Shown: piece after piece, positions 25,715-33,285 of the stretch
How positions within the stretch are numbered: the first letter of the stretch is position 1
Layout of the letters: every line of letters starts with the position of its first letter
NCBI RefSeq assembly: GCF_001642725.1
Contig: NZ_LSUQ01000022.1
Location: forward strand, 1 to 41,736
From: Ferroacidibacillus organovorans
GTDB taxonomy: Bacteria > Bacillota > Bacilli > Alicyclobacillales > SLC66
Direction: 5' to 3'
DNA: 41,736 nucleotides
Notes under the pieces: model-generated
Databases searched by the model: none
Told to the model about the DNA's origin: nothing
What the model saw: only the letters and a program-made list of their open reading frames with translations
Translations under genes and position numbers: made by a program

Positions 25715-27196
25715 ATGGATGATAAATTTTGTGTTATCGGGTTGGATTTAGGGACAACTTCGGTCAAGACACTCACGGTGGACCAAACGGGTGTGACGCG
25801 GTTTCGAGCAGCGCGGAAAATCTCGACGAACATTGGTCCGAATGGACGCGCAGTGCAAGATCCGTTTGAGATCCGTGACGCGCTGAATTCGGTGTTCGAA
25901 TTGGCGCTTCACGCTGCGAGAAAGGATGGTCTTTTGGTGCATCGGGTTGGATTCAGCGCTGCGATGCACAGTCTGATGATTGTATCTGAAGAGGGGGAAC
26001 CGCTGACACAGGCGATGACCTGGATGGATTCGCGCGCCAAAAAACAGGCGGAATTGCTGTGGGAGTCGCTGAATGGGAAAAAAATTTATGAAGAGACGGG
26101 TACGCCCATTCACGCGATGTCTCCATTTGTAAAGTTAGTATGGCTACGAGAAACGCAACCGCAATTATTGAAAATGGGCAATCGAATCGCTTCTGTAAAA
26201 GAGTGGATCTGGCATGCGTGGTTCGACGAGTGGATGATCGATGAATCGATGGCGGGGGCGACCGGACTCTACGATGTGGAGAAACGCAGTTGGCACGAGC
26301 ATGCGCTCACTCGCATTGGTGTCAACCCGGCACAACTCTCTCGCATCGTTCCTACGTCGTATCGACAGGCTGGTTGTCGTGAGACGAGGCTGCAGTTGGC
26401 AGGGTTGACTGCGGACACTCTGTTTTCGATTGGCAGCACAGATGGAGTTCTTGCGAATTTGGCGCTTGGTGTGACCGATTCGTCAAAAATGGTATTCACG
26501 GTCGGGACAAGTATGGCTGTGCGTTCAGGGGCAAAGAGAAAAGTCACCAATCCTAGCCTTCGTCCATTCTGCTATCGATTAGATGATCAACGTTTTGTCA
26601 TCGGGGCTCCGAGCAATAGCGGAGGTGTGATCCTAGAATGGCTGATGAACATGTTATACGGCGATGATCGCGCGGAAAATGTAGATGAAACGCTGGCCGT
26701 CCTCATTCGTGACGCGGGAAACGTAGAGCTTCAAAGCCTCTACTGCTTGCCTTATGCGGCGGGAGAGCGGGCGCCGCTCTGGGATGAGGAGGCAAAGGCG
26801 TCGTTTATTGGGCTTCATCTTAAACATCAAAAGATTCACTTGGTGAGAGCGGCAATTGAGGGGATGATTTATAACGCCAAGTGGTTGATTGACAACTTGT
26901 CTGCGAGCACGGGGAACCCAGAGCAGGTGTATCTCTCGGGGAAACTGTTTGATGAACTGTGGATATGTCAATTGTGCGCGAATGTATTCGGAGTTCCTGT
27001 TGTGCGGCAAACGCTTGAGGATGCATCAACGATTGGCGCCATTCTTCTTGCAGCCGATACGGCTGAATTCGCACAGTCACTAAAGCGGTGTGAACGGTCT
27101 GAGAAGATGGACCCCGAAGAAGAAATGGAAGAAGTGCAGCGTCTCCGATTTAAAGAGTATCAGAGACTGTGCCGTCTCCTCTATCCAAGCGCGTAG
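25715..27196 (+). CDS. FGGY-family carbohydrate kinase, probably gluconokinase
   Basis: A 493-residue FGGY kinase. The N-terminal phosphate loop is VIGLDLGTTSVKTLTVD. TWMDSRAKKQAELL, VGTSMAVRS and a C-terminal VYLSGKLFDELW region are also typical. It phosphorylates a sugar or sugar acid; gluconate is favoured by resemblance and by the ACS transporter, but xylulose or similar is not excluded. ATG 25715 has TGAGGTG 10 nt upstream. Its last 47 bp overlap the 3' end of the convergent LacI gene. Confidence 0.82.
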   Translation: MDDKFCVIGLDLGTTSVKTLTVDQTGVTRFRAARKISTNIGPNGRAVQDPFEIRDALNSVFELALHAARKDGLLVHRVGFSAAMHSLMIVSEEGEPLTQAMTWMDSRAKKQAELLWESLNGKKIYEETGTPIHAMSPFVKLVWLRETQPQLLKMGNRIASVKEWIWHAWFDEWMIDESMAGATGLYDVEKRSWHEHALTRIGVNPAQLSRIVPTSYRQAGCRETRLQLAGLTADTLFSIGSTDGVLANLALGVTDSSKMVFTVGTSMAVRSGAKRKVTNPSLRPFCYRLDDQRFVIGAPSNSGGVILEWLMNMLYGDDRAENVDETLAVLIRDAGNVELQSLYCLPYAAGERAPLWDEEAKASFIGLHLKHQKIHLVRAAIEGMIYNAKWLIDNLSASTGNPEQVYLSGKLFDELWICQLCANVFGVPVVRQTLEDASTIGAILLAADTAEFAQSLKRCERSEKMDPEEEMEEVQRLRFKEYQRLCRLLYPSA

Positions 27197-28199
27197 ATTC
27201 GCTTTTGATCAACTCGGACGGAAGGATCTTGAGATGCGCCTCATCGGGTTGTTCATAGCCATCCTTGAATTGCTGAAGGAGGAGGTTTGCGACCCACGCT
27301 CCCATCTCAGGCACCGGCTGTCGAACGCACGTGAGCGAAGGGGAGATCAGTTTGATCCAATCGGGCTCATCGAATGTGGCCAATCCCAGTTTCTCTGGAG
27401 ACGGCCAATCGATTTGCTGTACGTGAGGATAGATTTCATGGAAAATCAACGCATTGGCTGTATAGAGTGCGATCGGTCTTTTCGAAATGTTTTCCTTTAT
27501 ACGCTCAACGACCGATTGCATGGAGACGTCATCCCCGCGTTTCACGATCTCCACGTGAGGAGTGCGATGATAGCGAGATGAACTGTCGAGATAACCCTGC
27601 AGGCGCTCGCTGCGCGTCGAAATGGCATTTGGGGTTTCTGTCACATAAAATACGTTCTGATATCCTTCTGCGTATAAATGGTTCGTCATTTTCATGGATG
27701 CCTCATAATTGTCCGTCAGTACATTTGTGGCGTGCGGGAGCTTGAATTTGCGATCAACGAGAATGACAGGCACTGATTTTGAGATCGTCTCCAGTTCTGT
27801 GAGATTGTCCCCGTTGGTTTGAATCACAATCGCATCGATTTGTTGACCGAGCAGCGTTTTTAGTACATGTGCTTCACGTTTTGGATCTCCCTCTGTTTCA
27901 CAGACGATGACGTTATACCCCTCAGGGGTAAGCGCATTGGAGAGGGAGCGAATGAGGGACACACAAAAAGGATAGCTCAACTTTACGACGATCACTGCAA
28001 TCATTCGACTGCGATTTCCCTTTAATCCTTGTGCGAGTGCATTCGGGTGATAATCCAGTTCTTCAATCACTTGCTCAATTCGCTTTTTTGTCTCTTGGCT
28101 CATCGCCTCATAGCGCGCGTTTAGAAAACGGGAAATGGTCGTGACAGATACGTTTGCTTCGCGGGCAACGTCCTGAATCGTGATTCGTTTCGCTGTCAT
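27150..28199 (-). CDS. LacI-family transcriptional regulator
   Basis: A 349-residue LacI-type repressor. The N-terminal helix-turn-helix is ITIQDVAREANVSVTTISRF, with the hinge helix near YHPNALAQGLKG. A periplasmic-binding-protein-like effector domain follows (IAVIVVKLSYPFCVSLIRSL). Start ATG 28199 follows GGGGAG. Convergent with the kinase gene with a 47-bp overlap. It probably represses the transporter-kinase operon through 24262-24305. The effector is unknown. Confidence 0.9.
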   Translation of the reverse strand: MTAKRITIQDVAREANVSVTTISRFLNARYEAMSQETKKRIEQVIEELDYHPNALAQGLKGNRSRMIAVIVVKLSYPFCVSLIRSLSNALTPEGYNVIVCETEGDPKREAHVLKTLLGQQIDAIVIQTNGDNLTELETISKSVPVILVDRKFKLPHATNVLTDNYEASMKMTNHLYAEGYQNVFYVTETPNAISTRSERLQGYLDSSSRYHRTPHVEIVKRGDDVSMQSVVERIKENISKRPIALYTANALIFHEIYPHVQQIDWPSPEKLGLATFDEPDWIKLISPSLTCVRQPVPEMGAWVANLLLQQFKDGYEQPDEAHLKILPSELIKSESTRLDRGDGTVSDTL

Positions 28200-28264
28200 T
28201 TTGTACGCTCCCCAAAATCCATTCGATGTATGTTCATCAAAGTATGTTCATCAAATATGACGAA

Positions 28265-28340
28265 GATAGACGGTAACATGGCGCTCCCGCGCCACCGTCT
28301 ACGGGAAAAATAAATCGCTGCGCCGTTATTTCGAGATAGA
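28265..28340. repeat. Structured repeat, copy B (also at 7376-7450)
   Basis: About 90% identical to 7376-7450, with the same two hairpins; the AAATAA/TTATTT stem is kept while the inner stem of the second hairpin is altered. It lies 95 bp from the right core of element 4, upstream of the lacI-type gene. Confidence 0.8.
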
Positions 28341-28434
28341 CGTGCCTATTCTCGTGTTGCGCTATCTGATTTTACCACGAAGTGAATTTGAATCAGAAGA
28401 AAATCGGATCGATCGCAAAAAAGCATCTTTACGA

Positions 28435-28448
28435 AACGAAGGCTGGGC
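28435..28448 (+). repeat. Right attachment core of element 4
   Basis: AACGAAGGCTGGGC, identical to 15607-15620. SpoVR similarity (NEGWATYWHLRIMREL) begins inside this core and continues. Confidence 0.9.
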
Positions 28449-29073
28449 GACGTATTGGCACTTAAGGATCATGAGGGAACTCGAACTGACAGACGGTGAG
28501 TCACTCGATTTTGCGCGTACACACTCGGGAGTAGTTCTTCCCTCAAAAACATCGGTGAATCCTTACTTGATTGGACTGAAGATTTGGGAAGACATCGAGA
28601 AGCGCTATGATCATCCGACAGAGGAGATGAAAAAACGATTCGGCGCTCGCGCTGGTCAAGGACGCGAAAAAATGTTTGAAGTTAGGGAGATGGAATCAGA
28701 CACCTCCTTTATTCGAAACTATCTGACGGAGGAACTGGTCAGGGAACTCGATCTCTATCTCTATCAAAAGGTCGGAAATGAGTGGCGAATTGTTGAGACA
28801 GACTGGGAAAAGGTTCGCGACAAGATTTGGAAATCGAGGACAAACGGCGGATATCCGCTTCTTCATGTGGTAGACGGTGACTATCAACTCACGGGAGAAC
28901 TGTATTTGGTACACGCGTACGAAGGGAATGAGTTGGACGTGAAGTACACCGAAAAAACGCTGCCATCCGTCTATAAGCTGTGGGGGCGAACGGTTCACGT
29001 AGAGAGCGTCCTGGAAGGAAGAGCGGTCGTCTTTTCGTATGACGGACGAAAAACGACAAGAAAGTTTCTCTGA
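28449..29073 (+). CDS. spoVR: spoVR segment 3 (C terminus)
   Basis: It encodes TYWHLRIMRELELTDGESLD, FARTHSGVV, SVNPYLIGLKIWEDIEKRYD, DTSFIRNYLTEELVRELDLY, LLHVVDGDYQLTGELYLVHA and the normal SpoVR end. It has no start of its own. Segments 1-3 (7813-7991, 14982-15620, 28449-29073) sum to 1,443 nt, or 480 codons plus stop, close to the usual SpoVR length of about 470. No nonsense or frameshift change is seen in any piece, which favours selection for function after excision. A perfect terminator follows at 29151. Confidence 0.93.
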
Positions 29074-29150
29074 AGTGGCCCTGAATTTGACCTGACCACC
29101 TCAAAAAAGAGTGAGCGGGAATTCGTCGATTGCATTTTGCAAAACGGTTT

Positions 29151-29178
29151 GGCGCCTTGTCGATAAGGCGCCTTTTTT
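29151..29178 (+). terminator. Terminator of the yhbH-spoVR operon
   Basis: GGCGCCTT (29151-29158) and AAGGCGCC (29165-29172) form a perfect 8-bp stem with a 6-nt loop, followed by TTTTTT. Confidence 0.9.
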
Positions 29179-29287
29179 ATGGATTCAAGCTGATCTTTAC
29201 AAAGTCTTCAAGAGACCGCTGTAAAGGATTAACACAGCCGCTCTATGATGATGTTAAATCATGGGTGTTTTGTGGAGGAAGCTTTCG

Positions 29288-30010
29288 ATGAATCGAATTC
29301 TATTTGCAGACCGAGATGAAAGATTCTACACTAAATTGAATTTTGCGCTTCATGAGGCAGGGTTTTCAACCGAATTTTCAAGCGACGGCGAAGACGCATT
29401 CGGGCGTATGATGGTTGATCGGACGCGCTTTGACGTGCTCGTGATCGATAGCAATTTGCCGAGCATGAACGGCATCGAACTTTTAAAACGCGTGCGTACG
29501 GCGCGTCTTCACGTGCCGATTTTGATGTTAAACGAGATGGATGACGCAATGGAACGCATTCTTTCGCTCGAACTCGGTGCAGATGATTGTGTGACGAAAC
29601 CTGTGCATGTCCGCGAGTTGGTATTGCGGATACAAGCTTTGAGCCAGTGTCGCAATCGCGTGAATCCGCCTTTTGCGGTGCAGAGTGGTGAATTGCGACT
29701 GGGTAATATGAGACTGCGCGTCGAAGAGCGGGAATGTTTCATCGATCGCTACGAGATAGGTCTCACACCTGTGCAAGTCCAAGTGCTGAAAGCGCTTTTT
29801 CAAAAACCGGGATCTGTGGTGTTGCGCGAAGCGTTGATGCACGCAGCGTGGGGGAAAATTGTGCATCACCACTTGCTGGCGATGCAGATCTCTTTGCTTC
29901 GGCAAAAGTTTGACACGGTGACTACGCGGTCGCACGAGATTGAAACGGTGCATCATCGCGGGTACCGTCTCGCCAAAATTACCCCTTCAGATGAAAAAAG
30001 TATGGTATAG
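29288..30010 (+). CDS. PhoB/PhoP-like response regulator without adjacent kinase
   Basis: A 240-residue OmpR-family regulator. The receiver domain has the phosphoacceptor Asp54 (LVIDSNLPSMNG) and Lys104 (TKPV). The usual acidic pair is ADRDE rather than DD, and the conserved Thr/Ser is Asn82 (LMLNE). A winged-helix DNA-binding domain follows (ETVHHRGYRLAK). ATG 29288 has GGAGGAA 7 nt upstream. It is 84 bp upstream of pstB and probably controls phosphate uptake. No histidine kinase gene is nearby, so its partner is elsewhere or signalling is non-canonical. Confidence 0.85.
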   Translation: MNRILFADRDERFYTKLNFALHEAGFSTEFSSDGEDAFGRMMVDRTRFDVLVIDSNLPSMNGIELLKRVRTARLHVPILMLNEMDDAMERILSLELGADDCVTKPVHVRELVLRIQALSQCRNRVNPPFAVQSGELRLGNMRLRVEERECFIDRYEIGLTPVQVQVLKALFQKPGSVVLREALMHAAWGKIVHHHLLAMQISLLRQKFDTVTTRSHEIETVHHRGYRLAKITPSDEKSMV

Positions 30011-30030
30011 GTGCAATTCTATGGAGAATC

Positions 30031-30058
30031 TTTACGCCATCTTTACAATCAATTGTTA
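30031..30058 (+). promoter_or_regulatory. PhoP-box-like direct repeats upstream of pstB
   Basis: TTTACG (30031), TTTACA (30042) and TTGTTA (30053) recur with an 11-bp period, matching the TT(A/T)ACA-N5 pattern of Bacillus PhoP boxes. A TATAGT -10-like sequence follows at 30057. Confidence 0.6.
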
Positions 30059-30094
30059 TAGTTTTAGTACTTAACCCATTAAGGAGGAACTTGC

Positions 30095-30946
30095 GTGGGA
30101 AACGATGTTTCACTCATGAGCGATGTGCGTACGTATTCCGTGGGCACGATGGCTACAGCCGCAAGATCGCAAACGCTGGAGGTTGTGCGCGATGCTCATG
30201 AATCGATCATCCATGTGGATCGACTCACCGCATTTTATGGAAATAAGCGCGTTCTAAATGAAGTTACGCTAAAAATCCCGTCCAATCAGATTACGGCATT
30301 GATTGGCCCTTCGGGTTGTGGAAAAACAACACTGCTGCGGACACTCAACAGAATGAGTTATGCCACGCCTGGATTCAGACATGAAGGGACCGTGCAGATC
30401 CTTGGACAGGATGTGCGCAGCCTTAAAGATGTTGAGACGTTTCGCAGGTCTGTCGGCATGCTCTTTCAGCGCCCTAATCCGTTTCCCATGTCGATTCTCG
30501 ACAATGTGACGCTCGCCCTCAAGCTGTTTGGCATTTCAAAGAGACGGCGCAACGAGATCGCAGAAGAAATGCTCGGCGAAGTGGGACTGTTGCATGAGAT
30601 TAAGGATCGCCTCCATCAATCGCCTTCCAGTTTGTCAGGTGGGCAACAGCAGCGTCTTTGCTTGGCGCGAGCGCTTGCCGTTGAACCAAAGATCCTCTTG
30701 CTCGATGAACCTGCGTCGGCACTCGACCCTAAATCGACGCGCCTGCTTGAATCGCTGTTTGTACGCCTCGCCGAACGGATGACACTGGTGCTTGTGACGC
30801 ATAACCTGGCACAGGCGAAACGCGTGGCACATCACACCGCTTTTATGGAGTCTGGTGAATTGGTCGAGTGGGGCGATACGGCAGAACTCTTTTCGGCGCC
30901 AAAAGATGAGCGGACGAAAGTGTATGTTGAAGAGCATATCGGATAA
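30095..30946 (+). CDS. pstB: Phosphate ABC transporter ATP-binding protein
   Basis: A 283-residue PstB. Walker A is GPSGCGKTT (71-79), the ABC signature is LSGGQQQRLCLARAL and Walker B is ILLLDEPASALD. RPNPFPMSILDNV is typical of PstB. The first 35 residues are an extension without similarity. GTG 30095 follows AAGGAGG. It powers phosphate import through PstC and PstA. It precedes pstS, whereas pstB usually comes after pstA, so gene order is unusual. Confidence 0.93.
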   Translation: MGNDVSLMSDVRTYSVGTMATAARSQTLEVVRDAHESIIHVDRLTAFYGNKRVLNEVTLKIPSNQITALIGPSGCGKTTLLRTLNRMSYATPGFRHEGTVQILGQDVRSLKDVETFRRSVGMLFQRPNPFPMSILDNVTLALKLFGISKRRRNEIAEEMLGEVGLLHEIKDRLHQSPSSLSGGQQQRLCLARALAVEPKILLLDEPASALDPKSTRLLESLFVRLAERMTLVLVTHNLAQAKRVAHHTAFMESGELVEWGDTAELFSAPKDERTKVYVEEHIG

Positions 30947-30996
30947 GCGGCGTGTGAGCCTATTCTTGCAGATGCTGGCGTGAATTACACAAATCG

Positions 30997-31045
30997 CTAA
31001 CGTTTGTTAACGATTCCTTTACGTGGATCACATGGTAGCTTTACG
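30997..31045 (+). promoter_or_regulatory. PhoP-box-like repeats upstream of pstS
   Basis: CTAACG (30997), TTAACG (31007), TTTACG (31018) and TTTACG (31040) are spaced by about 10-11 bp or a multiple. A TAGGAT -10-like sequence follows at 31055. This suggests a second Pho-regulated promoter for pstSCA. Confidence 0.6.
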
Positions 31046-31117
31046 TGATCGAGGTAGGATGAAACCATAGAGTTGCGTGAACGCAAACTATGAATCCACG
31101 TTTCGGGGGTTGTCAAA

Positions 31118-32242
31118 TTGAAAAAGAATTGGAAACACAAGGCATACGCGATTGCGAGTGCGTTAACCGTTGGAGCCATGATGATGGGTGGCGTAGGGCA
31201 GGCATTTGCAAAAACGAATGTGGTAAAGCACAGCGTAAAACATGCGAGTGGACCTGTGGTACATCTCCAAGAGACCGGTTCGACACTGCTTTGGCCACTT
31301 TTTCAACTCTGGGTACCTGTTTATAAACATGTTAATTCTAAAGTTGATCTGACAACGGCGGGAACGGGAAGCGGTGTGGGGATCTCGCAAGCTTCCGATG
31401 GCACCGTGCAGATCGGCGCATCCGACGCGTATATGAGCAATCGACTTCTATCACAGCACCCAGGGATGCTCAACATTCCGATGGCCATCTCTGCGCAGCA
31501 GATTATGTATAACATTCCGGGCGTCAAAAAAGGCGTTCACCTTCACCTGACTGGCAACGTCATCGCGCAAATCTATCTCGGCAAGATCCGCTACTGGAAC
31601 GCGCCGCAGATTCAATCGCTCAACAAGGGTGTAAAGCTTCCACACTGGATGATCGTGCCGATTCACCGTACAGACGGTAGCGGCGACACGTTCCTCTTCA
31701 CACAATTCATGACGGACACAAACGCTGCATGGTCGAATTCCGTTCAGTACGGCACGAGTGTAAGCTGGCCGGCGATCAAAGGTGCGCTCGGCGCAAACGG
31801 CAATAACGGTGTCGTGGCACTTGCGAGCAAGACGCCAGGTAGCATCGCGTATGTGGGAATCAGCTGGCTTAACAACGGGCTTAGTGAGGGATTGGGCGAA
31901 GCGGCGCTGCAGAACCGCGCAGGTCGCTACCTGCTTCCGAATCCGGGCACGATCGCTGCGGCCGCAAATATGATGATCGGCAAGACACCGGCGGACGAGA
32001 GAACTTCGCTGATCTACGCACCAGGCGCAAACTCCTATCCAATCATCAACTATGAGTATGCAATCATTAATGAGAAACAGGCGAATCCGGCGACGGCGAC
32101 CGCTGTGAAGAACCTCTTGCTGTGGGCAATCAGTCCGCAGGGCGGTAACAAGGCTGTATTCATGGACAAAGTCCACTTCTTGCCGTTGCCAGCTTCGATT
32201 GCGCCTCTGAGCCGCAAACAGATCGCTAAAATTCACGGGTAA
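31118..32242 (+). CDS. pstS: Phosphate-binding protein PstS (non-lipoprotein)
   Basis: A 374-residue PstS-family protein. The N terminus is a signal peptide (MKKNWKHKAYAIASALTVGA... ending GQAFA) that lacks a lipobox cysteine. ETGSTLLWPLFQLW, TAGTGSGVGISQA, SDAYMS and HRTDGSGDTFLFTQFMT are phosphate-binding segments. TTG 31118 is the apparent start with a GGGGG ribosome site. Most Gram-positive PstS proteins are lipoproteins; this one may be secreted or held in the wall or by other contacts. PstC follows after 11 bp. Confidence 0.92.
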   Translation: MKKNWKHKAYAIASALTVGAMMMGGVGQAFAKTNVVKHSVKHASGPVVHLQETGSTLLWPLFQLWVPVYKHVNSKVDLTTAGTGSGVGISQASDGTVQIGASDAYMSNRLLSQHPGMLNIPMAISAQQIMYNIPGVKKGVHLHLTGNVIAQIYLGKIRYWNAPQIQSLNKGVKLPHWMIVPIHRTDGSGDTFLFTQFMTDTNAAWSNSVQYGTSVSWPAIKGALGANGNNGVVALASKTPGSIAYVGISWLNNGLSEGLGEAALQNRAGRYLLPNPGTIAAAANMMIGKTPADERTSLIYAPGANSYPIINYEYAIINEKQANPATATAVKNLLLWAISPQGGNKAVFMDKVHFLPLPASIAPLSRKQIAKIHG

Positions 32243-32253
32243 GGGGTCATCGA

Positions 32254-33243
32254 GTGAAACGGGAGCGATTTTTATCCCTTATCTTCCGGGTGACTACTGG
32301 CGTAATGGCCAGTAGTCCTTTCCTTATTCTTTTATTCATTCTCATCGTATTGGTTCGCGATGCAATACCTGCCATCCGCTATCAAGGTTCCTCTTTTTTC
32401 ACTGGCGTCACGTGGAACATGGGCAATATGTATGCGAACAATCCGATTGTTCATAACGGCGTTCAAGCAGCTCCAGGCGCCAGCTTTGGCATTCTGCCGT
32501 TTATCATGGGGACGCTTGGTTCCTCCCTCATCGCACTGCTCATCGGCGTGCCGTTTGCGCTGATGACCGCTTTCGCTTTGGTCTACAAGGTGCCAAAGCC
32601 GATTCAGCGTGTCCTTTCGCCCATGGTCGAACTCCTGGCGGGGATTCCGAGTGTGGTTTACGGTTTGTGGGGCGTAGAATCCCTCTCGCCCTTCATCGAA
32701 TTTAAATTGGGTCCACTCTTGACGCGCTTAGGGCATGCGGTTCCCTTTTTGGCAGGACCTGTTGGCACAGGTTTTGGACTGCTGACAAGTGGACTCGTTC
32801 TTGCGGTGATGATCATTCCGATCATTACTGCGACAACGAGGGATTTGCTGATGCAGGTTCCGACGCTCTCGCTCGAAGGCGCGCACGCACTCGGACTCAC
32901 CAGTTTTGAATCCGTTCGCTTTGTGGCGTATCCGTGGGTAAAGCGAGGGATTTTTGGCGCGATTGTGCTCGGCCTTGGCAGAGCGCTTGGCGAGACGATG
33001 GCTGTGCTCATGGTGAGTGGGGACGCGGCAAACTATCTCCCCTACAATTTATACAGCCCTATCTCGACGATGGCGTCAACGATTGCGGCATTGCTCGATA
33101 GCGCACTGACAGATTTCACGGGAATGTCTGTTCACGCCCTTGCTTTCATTGCGCTTACGCTTCTCGTCATTACTGTCATTACCAATCTGATTGCACGACT
33201 GCTCGTATCCATGGGACGTCAAAATGTGCATGTGGAGATGTGA
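32254..33243 (+). CDS. pstC: Phosphate ABC transporter permease
   Basis: A 329-residue PstC with six hydrophobic spans and the permease EAA-type loop LSLEGAHALGLTSFESVRFV. VELLAGIPSVVYGLWG and LGRALGETMAVLMVSG are PstC hallmarks. GTG 32254 follows AAGGGG. It pairs with PstA. Confidence 0.93.
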   Translation: MKRERFLSLIFRVTTGVMASSPFLILLFILIVLVRDAIPAIRYQGSSFFTGVTWNMGNMYANNPIVHNGVQAAPGASFGILPFIMGTLGSSLIALLIGVPFALMTAFALVYKVPKPIQRVLSPMVELLAGIPSVVYGLWGVESLSPFIEFKLGPLLTRLGHAVPFLAGPVGTGFGLLTSGLVLAVMIIPIITATTRDLLMQVPTLSLEGAHALGLTSFESVRFVAYPWVKRGIFGAIVLGLGRALGETMAVLMVSGDAANYLPYNLYSPISTMASTIAALLDSALTDFTGMSVHALAFIALTLLVITVITNLIARLLVSMGRQNVHVEM

Positions 33244-33285
33244 CGCGCGGTGTCATTGAATTTAAGGCAAAACGGAGGAACGCCT

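Larger units (their letters stand above)
15607..28448. mobile_element. Element 4 in spoVR: recombinase 4, diterpenoid operon, sugar-acid module
   Basis: It is bounded by AACGAAGGCTGGGC at 15607-15620 and 28435-28448, a 12,828-bp unit. Excision restores SpoVR in frame. The joined ends give CGAAG-GCTGGG-CTTCG flanked by long arms: 28415-28441 matches the reverse complement of 15620-15646 at 20 of 27 positions, with central dinucleotide TG. Unlike elements 1-3, the recombinase is about 1.2 kb from the end. Confidence 0.9.

Noticed and set aside
1-28448. A conventional prophage explaining the four recombinases
   Set aside because: No capsid, tail, terminase, portal, lysis or phage replication genes are seen. 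Cargo is metabolic and the recombinases differ from each other.
3376-29073. yhbH and spoVR as simple pseudogenes
   Set aside because: All pieces are in order with open frames. Exact rejoining restores complete proteins, and the insert ends form symmetric att sites.
7813-29073. Group I/II introns or inteins as the cause of the spoVR splits
   Set aside because: No intron core or intein motifs are seen at these junctions. Each insert carries a serine recombinase and short direct repeats.
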